This document shows, piece by piece, positions 12,435 to 23,061 of a stretch of DNA of 64,000 nucleotides (its first letter is position 1; each line of letters begins with the position of its first letter). Source of the DNA: Holothuria scabra (taxonomy: Eukaryota; Echinodermata; Holothuroidea; Aspidochirotida; Holothuriidae); contig CM074181.1 of NCBI GenBank assembly GCA_037179385.1, positions 48,070,394 through 48,134,393 on the forward strand, in the 5' to 3' direction. The notes below the pieces were generated by a model. It saw nothing but the letters and a program-made list of their open reading frames with translations. It ran no database searches and was not told the DNA's origin. The translations under genes were made by a program, and so were the position numbers.

Positions 12435-12527
12435 TCGGAGCTACTTCTGAAAATAAAAGTAACTTTCTTGCTCACAGAGTTTTTGTTTGGACGGATTGTG
12501 CTGAACAGTTTAAATAAAGCTATGTTT

Positions 12528-12919
12528 CACTCTAAAATCAAAAGAATAAACTAAGTCACTCTAGGATAGAGTGAAAAGTGTGAATTCACTCCATTAGAGT
12601 AATAATTCACTCCAAGAAGATTGAAATTCACTCGAAAAAAGGTGAAATTCCCTTAAAACGAGCGAAGTTTCACTCTTGATGCAGTGCCCACAGTGATCGC
12701 TCTTAAAAAAAAAAGTGATCATTGCAGGCACTCGTGGAAGAGTGAATTTCTCCTCTTCCTACTCGTGGAAGAGTGAATTTCCCCTCTCCCTCTAGTGAAT
12801 TTCACTCTTTTTGGAGTGAGTTTCACTCCTCCTTGAGTGAATTATCACTCTAATGGAGTGAACTTACACTTTTCACTCTATCAAAGAGTGAATAAGTTCA
12901 CTCTTTTGATTTTAGAGTG
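12528..12919. mobile_element. Palindromic MITE built of CACTCT words
   Basis: Left end CACTCTAAAATCAAAAG, right end CTTTTGATTTTAGAGTG. The whole 392 bp is a mirrored array of TTCACTC / GAGTGAA words, so single strands could fold into a long stem. I could not assign a target duplication. It ends three bases before the TTAA of the next element. Confidence 0.7.
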
Positions 12920-12922
12920 TTG

Positions 12923-13182
12923 TTAACCCTTTACCGTTGTTTGGGTCCTTTTGGACCCAGGCGGGGAGCGCGGTTGTCCTCCATCTTTACTGTTTCACGC
13001 GGATCTCGAAACTGCGAGTAGCTACCCGAAAATTCGGCCACAACAACGAGAGAGACAATCAGTTCAAGGTCACGGGGTCAACAGCCTACGGAAGCTGATG
13101 CTGGGCGTGCTACGTCCGTTTTTCCGCCCACTTCCGAGGCGCGCAAATATGCCCCGATTGGAGCACAACGATAAGGGGTTAA
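12923..13182. mobile_element. piggyBac-like MITE with TTAA ends
   Basis: Element 12927-13178 (252 bp) lies between two TTAA sites (12923-12926 and 13179-13182). Inverted ends are CCCTTTACCGTTGT and ACAACGATAAGGGG. TTAA targets with termini beginning CCC are typical of piggyBac. The interior is clearly more GC-rich than its flanks. Too short for a transposase, so non-autonomous. Confidence 0.75.
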
Positions 13183-14580
13183 TCTAAAGTATCTGCACCA
13201 CGGGGCTGTGCACACACCCAGAGACAGCGGCATCAGATTTGCAGTAAACACACTCCACTGGCTTATTTTAATAAATGAAAAACATTGGCTTTGAAAGTAT
13301 TACCGTTGTTTTATAAAGTGATTGAAGTGAAACACTGAGTTGTAGGAATTGGCGGGCATGCCAGGGAGTCGCAACAGAAACTATCTGGTCCAAACTAACA
13401 TGCATTTTAAACTGAAAATTCTCCTCTGCATGTGACATTAATACAGTACTTTATTTATAGTTTGATAGCATGAACGAACTTGGGTGCTGGGCAGGGAGTT
13501 ACGGATTTCTGCTCAGAACAATTACGACGGCAACTGAGGATGTAGATTCTATAATCAAGCTGTCAACATTGTTTCCTAGCAGCGAGGCCAAAATGTCAAA
13601 ACTGGTAGGGAGGGTTGGGGTCAAACTAAGGGCAAATGATATTGCTTGGGGGTGGCAAAAAATTCTGGAGCAGCTCAGAATCAAGCCCTGGCCAAATCTT
13701 CCTTTCCAGGGGCGAGGCCTCCGGTAGCCTGAGGTTTTAGTACACCCCTGGATGAAAATTAAGTCTCTGGACAGGCGTATATTTATTTTATTTTTTTGCT
13801 AAAGCCAACTCCTGACTGACCTAATGTAGGGGTGATGAAGTGGGGGGAAGGATAAAATCTAGAGGAAAATGTTCCTCTTGTCCCACCGTAGCGCCACTAC
13901 TGTTTCTTGAGGTAGTAGCTTCCGGAATGGGGGTTGGGGACTCATTCGACAGTAAACATTTGGTTGTTAGATGCCGTAGTAACGTGTGGGTGTGTAAAAA
14001 TCAATAAATGTGTACACTGAAATAACAAAAAAGGAAAAATTGGTTGACAAAGGAACTAAACGTCCTTCAAAGAAAGCGAATCTTAACGAAACGAAATCAA
14101 CATTTTTACATTGAAAACGCTTCATCGTTGGTCTGGCATGCTGAGACCCTTTCTTGATGCAAGAAGACCATTTTCTCCCCCCCCCCCTTCACAGTTTTTC
14201 GTCGAGATAAAAATGCCAAAGCTAAACATTGCCAAATGGGTGTGTCTACCAGGAGCTGCGTCCACAGCAAACCTAATAATTAACCCTATTAAAGTGTTGT
14301 CGTCTGTCCGACCTCGGAGTTACATTTTTAGTCAATCGATACACGTCGGGCTAGGGAGTTGTCGGACCAAGTCCGCTACGTCACCGTCCATTCGACATTG
14401 AATCAACTTCGACGAAGACGTCCATGAGACGCCGTTTGGATTAAACCCGACTATTCAATGTAGTAACCTCGTTCAGATTTTTAGACGTCAATCCATGCAC
14501 TCAGTACCAACCTCAATCGGATCAATTGGATAAAAACACGACTTTGCACCGACGACAGAATGTTTATTGTGAAGAAACAA
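13183..14580. other. Intergenic DNA, scattered hAT-like debris
   Basis: No gene recognised. CCGTAGCGCCACTACTG near 13887 resembles the right end of a CAGTRGCG-type hAT element whose partner I did not find. The open frames at 13470-13727 and 14111-14401 have no recognisable domain. Confidence 0.35.
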
Positions 14581-14585
14581 TATCC

Positions 14586-14930
14586 AGTGGCTTAATCAGG
14601 GGGGGGGGGGGGCAATGGGTGGGACGGTTAAATGCCCAACCCCCCGCTTGTCCAAAATTATATTTATATGGAAAATTATTGGACAAAATGTTTTCAGGAC
14701 AATAGCTTCACAAACACCCAGAAAGTGTGGATTTCTGTTGTAAAAAAGACCGCAAGTGTAATTGTGTAATTCCCGATAATATGAAAGGTGTTTGTAGTCA
14801 AAATTTGCTTTGTAGCCCTATGCTGCGTACTACGTCATGGAAGAGCTCCCCTTAGATGGTGTCATTTCTGCTTGTCCCGCCACTCAACGCATTGAGCCCC
14901 CGCCACATGGAAAAGTCTGGCTAAGCCATT
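14586..14930. mobile_element. Probable hAT-like element, duplication not clear
   Basis: CAGTGGCTTAATCAGGGG followed by a G run at the left is mirrored by CTGGCTAAGCCATTA at the right. The structure matches the other hAT-like copies but I cannot read an intact 8-bp duplication. Confidence 0.35.
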
Positions 14931-16847
14931 AAATATGACCAACGTACGTTGGGACCTTAATACTTTTATACCATGGGTTTGTCACTTACGTGGTCCGGCC
15001 CGGTCTTGAACGACTGGAAAGAACAGATACGACTTTTTCAAATTCCACTCTCTCACTTTATAGAGAAGAGCCTACGTCTGAAACTAAATGTTAGTCCCGA
15101 AGAAGGTCTGTTGCCAAAAGGCATTATACGTCCGGCATGGACGTAAACGTAACATAGTTAACAACCTCCTGTATAACGTTTAAGTGCTCTCAGACATTAT
15201 GAACCGTAAACATTAGCCTAACTCAGGCATTCTGGTTCCGTCTGCACGGTCATGTACGGCTCCATTCTCAACTTGTTGAAAAGAACGGATGCTTTCCTTT
15301 CAAAAGCCCCAATTAAACGACTATCAACCAGTTCAACTAACGCATTTCCCAGAAAAACAGTGATGACCATACTGGAAATTTCAACAAGTTTGGTATCCTT
15401 ATCGTTACGGGGGGTCGGGACTTTTGCTTCACTGTTTAGGTAGTGAACGCCTGATGGGGTTTTTCATGAAAAATTAGAAAAATACTGGCGAAAACTGAGC
15501 CATTTTTTTAAACTATGGGAGAAAATTGTTTGTGCTGGGTGTCCTTTAAATTTTACAACGTTGGAAAGTTTGACTCTCTTTCCCTGAAGATTTCGCATAA
15601 CCCTATACCTTATGCAGGGAAAGGCGAGATTGAAAAATGCTACTAGGTATTCCCTGCAGCAGTATCCAATTCATGTACAGACTGAAAGCAATAACACGTT
15701 AATGTGCCATATATTCTATTGTTTTCTATTTACAACAGACCTAGACCTTCCTATATTTTTGGTATAAAATTCGGCCTATACCTTATTCTTTAAAAAAAGG
15801 GGTCACACATTGTCTTTTGAAGAAATTCAGGCTTTCGGGAAAAAAGGATTAGTACCGTATTGCATTACTGTGTCATTCTAGGCACCGTGTGCGTTCACCA
15901 CTGAAAGAAAGCCTTGCTCACGCAACTCAACCGGACTTTTCTAAACTTCAACCTGAGTTGTGCATATTTGTGGTCGGTTGCTTTGGCCTCAACGGAGGTT
16001 CATTAGAGAATTCTGCCCCTTGAAAGTGGACGTAAAGACTTGGCCTATGCCGTAACGCCTTGGCTGATTTTACAACAATAGAAACTCCAGACAACAATAG
16101 GCCGTCACTGGACAATCTGCAACAATGTAGGTTTTTGTCAGTTGTGTGGCAAGCAAGGACTTCAAGGACAGGATAATTTTATCCAAGCTTCAAGGGAAAG
16201 ACTCCTCTAATGTTACTTCTCTGGTCACAAACTCACAATGAGATTTTTAATAATAGCCCAGAGCGGCTGTGTTTAGTTCATATCTAAGTGCAAGCCATTC
16301 TTCAACACTAGAGGCGAACCAACATAGATTATAAATAAATTTGTGGGGCAGTGTGTCCACTTTGCATTAAAATAATGTAACAGTACCTCGTTGAGAAATA
16401 CAGGCAATTTTTAACAAAAATAATTACCTTTAATTTAAAACGATCTTTTGTTAGGAAAGGATATTGCTGCTGGTATTGGGGGACACGTCGGAGCCTATTC
16501 TCCCATTGCATTATGGGTCAGTATACCTACAATGAGACATAATTTTTCACCACTTGAAGAGATCATGTATTACAATCTCAGAGCAACTTTGCCCTGCTTG
16601 GATCTCACTCAATATGGAATCCAACAAGCAAGTACTGTACACCATCTGCTAAAGCAAGATGTTCATATCCTGTGAATCAATAGGCCTATTTCATCCACAG
16701 CATTACCGGGTGAGTGCCTTACTAACCTAGCACTGGAAATCCCATTTTTTGGGGGGTGTTCTTATCTCCTAAGTCGAGATGAAAAAACCACAAGTCAATA
16801 TTATACCACGCGCAGCACTTGTTTGATTAACCAGTGGAGTAGCTCTG
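14931..16847. other. Intergenic DNA, no gene seen
   Basis: About 1.9 kb with short open frames only and no feature recognised. Confidence 0.4.
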
Positions 16848-17532
16848 CAGTACGGTGGCCGAGAGGGGCCAAGCAAAAAAAAAAAAAAAATGTGGATTTT
16901 TTTTTGATTCGCATTTAAATTATCTCGGAATTCTGACTTAGTAACTCGGAATTCTGAGATACTATCTCAGAATTCTGACTTAGTAACTCAGAATTCCGAG
17001 ATAGTATCTCAGAATTTTGACTTACTATCTCGGAATTCCGACTTACTTAGTCAGAATTCCGACTTACTAAATCAGAATTCCGAGACACTAAGTCAGAATT
17101 CCGACTTACTAAATCAGAATTCCGAGATACTAAGTCAGAATTCCGAGATACTATCCCGGAATTCCGAGATAGTATCTCGGAATTCTGAGATACTAAGTCA
17201 GAATTGTGAGATACTTAAAAGATGCAAATCAAAAACAAATCCCATTTTTTTTTTCTTGCTTGAGGGGCCAAGCAAAAAAAAAAGAGGGGGGATTTTTTTT
17301 TTGATTCGCATTTAAATTATCTCGGAATTCTGAGATAGTATCTCAGAATTCTGACTTAGTAACTCGGAATTCCGACTTAGTATCTCGGAATTCCGAGATG
17401 GTATCTCAGAATTCTGACTTAGTATCTCGAAATTCCGAGATACTAAGTCAGAATTCCGAGATAATTAAGATGCAAATCAAAAAAAAAAATCCACATTTTT
17501 TTTTTGCTTGGCCCCCCTCGGCCACCGTACTG
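16848..17532. mobile_element. Inverted-repeat element filled with GAATTC palindrome arrays
   Basis: Outer ends CAGTACGGTGGCCGAG and CTCGGCCACCGTACTG are inverted, each followed by GGGGCCAAGCAAAAAA or its complement. Between them are two blocks (about 16912-17215 and 17308-17465) of short self-complementary units of the form CGGAATTCCGAGATACTAAG or its mirror. A second AGGGGCCAAGCAAAAA boundary at about 17262 shows internal duplication. No coding capacity. Confidence 0.7.
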
Positions 17533-17873
17533 GAGTGATGCAAACAGGGAAATTGCAAGTGCAAATATGCCTCCTAACTACGTGTGTTACAGAACAAAGA
17601 CATTCAGTCGAAAAGGACAACGAACAGTGGAATAACGTTGTGTGAATAATACAGACAGCATATGGAAATGCTTCATCTTTTCTAACACTTTCCCATTGCT
17701 TTAGCGTTGAAGATTATACCCATCTTTTAAAATCTTTTGCAGTGACTCAGTAATAAATTAAGATACCTTCTAACGTGTCGCGGAGGTGAAGATAGGCTTT
17801 CAGCCCAACACTGCACAGTCCTGAAAATGAAAGATATTTTCCTCTCATGATAAGTGCAGTTTCAGATTTTTTT
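17533..17873. other. Spacer left of the large repeat element
   Basis: No gene. The last 30-40 bp (TGATAAGTGCAG, then a T run) resemble the sequence just left of the second copy at 48.4 kb, so the element may extend leftward into this stretch. Confidence 0.35.
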
Positions 17874-17965
17874 GATTCCTTGCCGAAGGCAGGCAAGGAA
17901 TCCATGCGATGGTGATGTCGTGTGTGGGCGTGTGTGTGTGTGTGTGTATGTGTGTGTGACGCCCA

Positions 17966-18600
17966 CTTGTAAACACGATATCTCAAGAAGGGTAACTCTG
18001 AGAGATCTCAAACTTGGCATGTAGATATCCCACATTGAGTAGAAGATCCCTATTGTTTTTGGTGGAGTTCAAAGGTCATTTGGGGTCACCTGGGGTCAAA
18101 TGGTAAATACCTTGGAAATTGCTTGTAAACACGATATCTCCAGAAGGAAAATGTGAGTGATCTCATACTTATCATGCGGATCTCCCATATTGAGTAGATA
18201 ATCCCTATTGTTTTTGGTGGAGGTCAAAGGTCATTTGGGGTCACCAGAGGTAAAAAGGTCAAAACCTTGTAAACACTATATCTCAAGAAGGGTAACTGTG
18301 AGGGCTCTTATACATAGCATGTGGATTGTCCATGTTAAGTAGATGATCCCTATTGTTTTTGGTGGAGGTCAAAGGTCATCTGGGGTCACTAGAGGTCAAA
18401 ACATCAATTCTTGGTAAACAGTATATCTCAAGAAGGGTAACTGTGAGGGATCTCATACTTAGCATGTTGATTGTCCATATTAAGTAGATGATTCCTATTG
18501 TTTTTACTGGAGGTCAAAGGTCATTTAGGACCATCAGAGGTTAAACCTTGCACATACTTTATCTCAAAAAGGGTAACCGTTAGGGTTGATATTCATTAGT
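17966..18600 (+). repeat. Tandem 136-156 bp units with DR1-like words
   Basis: Five units start at about 17966, 18122, 18266, 18411 and 18547 with CTTGTAAACACGATATCTC or variants. Each full unit ends with GGAGGTCAAAGGTCATTTGG or a close variant, which contains AGGTCAAAGGTCA, the direct-repeat-1 layout bound by RXR/HNF4-type nuclear receptors. The match is read directly; function is not shown. Confidence 0.75.
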
Positions 18601-19060
18601 GCATAGGGTTAAGAGTTTTGAATGGCATGGGTAATGTAAGATGCATCTGGTAAGCTTTTGGAATCCTCTTCATTATGTAAATGATCAAGTTGGGTAATTT
18701 CAAAATATGTACTGAAACAATCTCACTGTATTAAGACTGTCTAAAGTGCATAAAAGTGCATTTGGTACAGTATTTATGTTGATTTTGGTTTGAAGTTTTG
18801 CCCTATAACATTTAGTGCCAGTATAAATACGCATAAGAGTAAGTGGGTAGAACAAAATCTGAAAAAGTTAAAAAGGAGAAAACTGTTCATCAGGCTGACA
18901 TGTTAGTTAATTTATCTTTGTCATAGGTATGCTGATTTTGCCATAAGTATCTCGGCCTATAGATTTTCATGAAATATGTGAGTTAAACAAAGGCTGTTTG
19001 AGGGTTATTTGGGGACATAGTCTGAACATATTGGAGAAAGCTTCCATGCCCTCAAAGCAG

Positions 19061-21016
19061 AGGAATTGTGGCTTATGATATTCTGCGAAACGAAACGAAA
19101 CGAAACAAATTAGTTAAGGCCACCCATGGAATAGGAAGCTATAACGGATAAGAGGAGGACAAAAATCAATCGGTCAAAGTAGTCCTAGGTTTATGAACGT
19201 ATGTTTTGCTCTGTTTCGCAAATTATCATTAGCGTGGTGGGCTATTGATATTCTGCGAAACGAAACAAATTAGTTTATGCCACCCATGGAATAGGAAACT
19301 ATAACGGATAAAGGGAGGCCAAAAATCAATCGGTCAACTGGTCAAAGTAGCCCTAGGTTTATGAACGTATTTTTTGCTCTGTTTCGCAAAATATCGATCA
19401 TTAGCGTGGTGGGCTATTGATATTCTGCGAAACGAAACAAATTTCAGGCCACCCACCTCGAACAGGAAACTATAACGGATAAGGGGAGGACAAAAATCAA
19501 TCGGTCAAAGTAGATAGGCCTAGGCCTATGCACATATTTCTTGCTCTGTTTCGCAAAATTTCATTAAAATATCATCAAAATATCATGAATATAATGGTGT
19601 TTTTATAATTTGCGAAACAAAATGAAACAAATAACGTTACCGTGGAAGTCACGATCTGTTTCATAAGCAATTGACATAGCGGGTAAGGGTATAGAAAAAA
19701 TTCAATCAGTCATCAAAGCCTATTTACAGACTTTTCACACAGTACTAATTAAAGCTGTTGTAGGAAACTCTTGCATATACGGGCGCAGCAATCCACCTAC
19801 ACCAATACTTAGAAACGGAATTATTACGGACTTTACGCCGGAGAACGCTCTCTTTACAATGGGATAAGAGGTCAGATATAGCCTATAATCCTCGACAAAA
19901 ATGATGCGGGGACAAAACAAGCAATACAATTAGCAATGAACGGATCACTACCCCCCCCCCTCCCCCATTCAATGTTGCAACAGCCCAAGACGTCCTGAAA
20001 TTTCAACATTGATACGGGGAGCGGGGTTTGTCCCATGTATTTTTGTCGAGTATTGTACTTATTATAGCAGAGGTATCAGGAAACGTTAACCATTATCAAG
20101 GTTCACAATTCACATGCCTTTATACAATACACCAATTAAAGAGGTTTGCCTGTATATCGGAACGATTGCTTGGCGATCCTGAGAATAGAGGAAGCTTATA
20201 CGAACGCGCACTAAAAGAAATAATTATTCCACAGAGATACAGTGAAACTTTCATGAAAAATAGAAAACAACTTTCAAATTTGGAGATGTTTTTTTTATTA
20301 GTAGGTCTACCCGATATTTGATCTACAGTTTTGAAACATATACAAGTTTTTGTTGAGCATAAATGTAATATAATTAGAAAAAGAGAATGATCTGATTAAT
20401 GGGAAGGATTTAAAATCAGATCAGAATCAGATCTGAATTCTCTGCACGCCGTGTGAAGGCGGCTAGAATTATTACGTTTCGTTTCGCAGATTATCATTAC
20501 CCCACCACGCTATTGCTATTTTGCGTAACAGAGCAAAAAATATGTTCATAGGCCTAGGCCTTCTTTGACCGATTGATTTTTGTCCTCCTCTTATCCGTTA
20601 TAGCTTCCTATTCCATGGGTGGCATAAACTAATTTGTTTCGTTTCGTTTCGCAGAATATCAATAGCCCACCACGCTAATGATAATTTGCGAAACAGAGCA
20701 AAAAATACGTTCATAAACCCAGGACTACTTTGACCGATTGATTTTTGTCCTCCTCTTATCCGTTATAGCTTCCTATTCCATGGGTGGCCTTAACAAATTT
20801 GTTTCGTTTCGTTTCGTTTCGCAGAATATCAATAGCCCACCACGCTAATGATAATTTGCGAAACAGAGCAAAAAATACGTTCATAAACCCAGGACTACTT
20901 TGGCCGATTGATTTTTGTCCTCCTCTTATCCGTTATAGCTTCCTATTCCATGGGTGGCCTTAACTAATTTGTTTCGTTTCGTTTCGTTTCGCAGAATATC
21001 ATAAGCCAGGAATTGT
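19061..21016. mobile_element. Foldback transposon with 9-bp target duplication (MULE-like)
   Basis: Element 19070-21007 (1938 bp) starts GGCTTATGATATTCTGCG and ends CGCAGAATATCATAAGCC. It is flanked by AGGAATTGT at 19061-19069 and 21008-21016. Each arm is a tandem of about 150-180 bp units carrying TTTCGCA, ACGTTCATAAAC and CTTATCCGTTATAG words, in opposite orientation on the two sides. Arms end in short GAAAC-GAAAC arrays of varying length. A 9-bp duplication with long structured arms resembles Mutator-like foldback elements. Copy B of the host element has no insertion at this point. The centre (19640-20460) is unlike the arms. Confidence 0.8.
20028..20321 (+). CDS. Possible captured or residual coding fragment inside foldback element
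   Basis: A 97-residue open frame lies in the unique centre of the 19070-21007 element. Its last 55 residues look protein-like: mixed charged and hydrophobic, few low-complexity runs, with the word LLGDPENRGSLYERALKEII. I do not recognise a domain. It could be a remnant of the element's own gene, a fragment captured from the host, or chance. The start codon is not supported. Confidence 0.2.
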   Translation: MSHVFLSSIVLIIAEVSGNVNHYQGSQFTCLYTIHQLKRFACISERLLGDPENRGSLYERALKEIIIPQRYSETFMKNRKQLSNLEMFFLLVGLPDI

Positions 21017-22474
21017 TCAGTGGGGAACTTCATAAGTGTAAACTTTGAACAAATCAAGTGCTCTGTATAATGCCCAAAATTTCTTTCAGTACATACAAAC
21101 ATTGTTTCTTCCATAACCCTAAAGAAAAAATGCAGATAACATTAAATTTAGTATCAAAGATTGTTAAAAGTTACAGACAAACCTTGTGCCACTGTCCTCA
21201 TAAGGACATGTAAGTGGGAACTAGATAATTAAATACACCACTGGTAATTAGTTTTATAAAAAGAACTAAATAAGTGATCATTTGGATCAAATACCCTTGA
21301 GCATGCTTGAACTGAGATTGCCTTATTGAATGAATCAAATTGTAACTGACCCACCAGAGTCTGTGAAAATTGCTGGTCACTGTTATCTCACCCAATTCAT
21401 CACATTTGACTGCCACAGTGTCCTGAGGGGTTTTCTCATTGAATCACACAGCTCAATGGATTTAACCATTTCCTACCTGTCTAGAGATATAGTGTCTGAC
21501 ACTTATTTAGCCCTCTCAGCAAGGCTTGTTTTTCAGAAAGTACTGTAGTTCAGGTAATCAAAACAAGCATAATAGTATCTACTGTGTATCAAACAAAGGA
21601 CACCTGACTTGTACTCTGTTATGTGGTGTTCCTACAGGCAGAAAATTTAAGGCAAATTACAAATCTTGTTAATTTCTGGATTAATAGGGTTCCATTTTTT
21701 GTTAATTTTCAAGGATATCATCATAGTCATTGGGGAGGGCATTACACCAAAAAACAAATACAAAAGGACCACCACTAATAGCCAAGGTTACACCTTTCTG
21801 TTGAGATGTCTCAACTGTATGTTCCAATTTATGGATGACTGTTAGGACTGGGGCTTGTTCTGACACTAACCTCAATGCAGTCAACTTTTTGGATCATAGA
21901 GACATCATTATATAGAGAGCTATCCTCAATACCCAAAATTTTTATTTAAAGGAGCATGTTTCAAAAATATCTCTTTATCAAGTTAATAGACAACATAGTT
22001 TACCAGCATCATTACTGCGTGGGAGATTTCTCTTGTTTGTGGAGGTCAAAGGTTGGGGTCACAAAAGGGCAAAACCTTGTAGACATGACATTTTTATGTG
22101 GTTATTGAACTGTGGAGGGAACTCATACTCAGTTTGTGAATTGCTCATATTTAACATGTTGGTCTTTTTAGGTAGTTGCTCCCTTTTGTTTTACGTGAGG
22201 GTGAAAGATAATTTTGTGTAACATGATCTTAAATTGGTTTTGACCTTACTAGTATACCTCGGTATTTGTGAGGGATCTCATGCTCGTCATGTGGGCATCC
22301 ATGTTCATTGTTACAATATATCATATGGCAAGGAATCACTAAGCCTTTTGGCTTTCTAGACATGTAGTGGAATACGAAGCAACATTTACGTCTGGATTGT
22401 CGAGTGTTGGTTCAGTTTCACTTTTTTGGACATCTACTGCAAATAGCAGCCCCCCCCCCCTGGTTTACCCTTTA

Positions 22475-23061
22475 CTGTGTAACCGTGACTGCTCTTACCC
22501 ATGATATCAATATCCGTGTGACCCTGAATGCTCTTGTCAAAGATATCAATATCCGTGTAACCGTGACTGCTCTTGCCCATGATATCAATATCCGTGTAAC
22601 CGTGACTGCTCTTGCCCATGATATCAATATCCGTGTGACCCTGAATGCTCTTGTCCATGATATCAATATCCGTGTGACCCTGAATGCTCTTGTCCATGAT
22701 ATCAATATCCGTGTAACCGTGACTTCTCTTGCCCATGATATCAATATCCGTGTGACCCTGGATGCTCTTGCCCATGATATCAATATCCGTGTAACCGTGA
22801 CTGCTCTTGCCCATGATATCAATATCCGTGTAACCGTGACTGCTCTTGTCCATGATATCAATATCCGTGTGACCCTGAATGCTCTTGCCCATGATATCAA
22901 TATCCGTGTGACCCTGGATGCTCTTGTCCATGATATCAATATCCGTGTAACCGTGACTGCTCTTGCCCATGATATCAATATCCGTGTGACCCTGGATGCT
23001 CTTGCCCATGATATCAATATCCGTGTAACCGTGACTGCTCTTGCCCATGATATCAATATCC
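22475..23061. repeat. 39-bp minisatellite, about 15 units
   Basis: Fifteen near-identical 39-bp units, each ending CATGATATCAATATCCGTGT. Two main variants are interspersed (GTAACCGTGACTGCTC and GTGACCCTGAATGCTC), which implies unit exchange. Because 39 is a multiple of three and the unit lacks stops in several frames, both strands read open for about 200 residues. These frames repeat a 13-residue block with no recognised domain, so I treat them as artefacts. A C run lies just upstream, near 22449. Confidence 0.9.

Larger units (their letters stand above)
17874..22359. mobile_element. Large repeat element, copy A (GATTCCTTGCC...GGCAAGGAATC)
   Basis: The head GATTCCTTGCCGAAGGCAGG and the tail GGCAAGGAATCACTAAGCC frame this copy, and both recur at 48432 and 51997 in copy B. 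After the head come a TG microsatellite, five tandem units of about 136-156 bp (17966 to about 18600), and roughly 1.7 kb of sequence collinear with copy B, for example AACTTCATAAGTGTAAACTT at both. Copy A is split by the foldback element at 19070-21007. No transposase or reverse transcriptase frame is visible, so the superfamily is unknown; the element is non-autonomous or fully decayed. Confidence 0.7.

Noticed and set aside
22475..23061. CRISPR-like array
   Set aside because: Units are head-to-tail with no unique spacers, and the DNA is eukaryotic.
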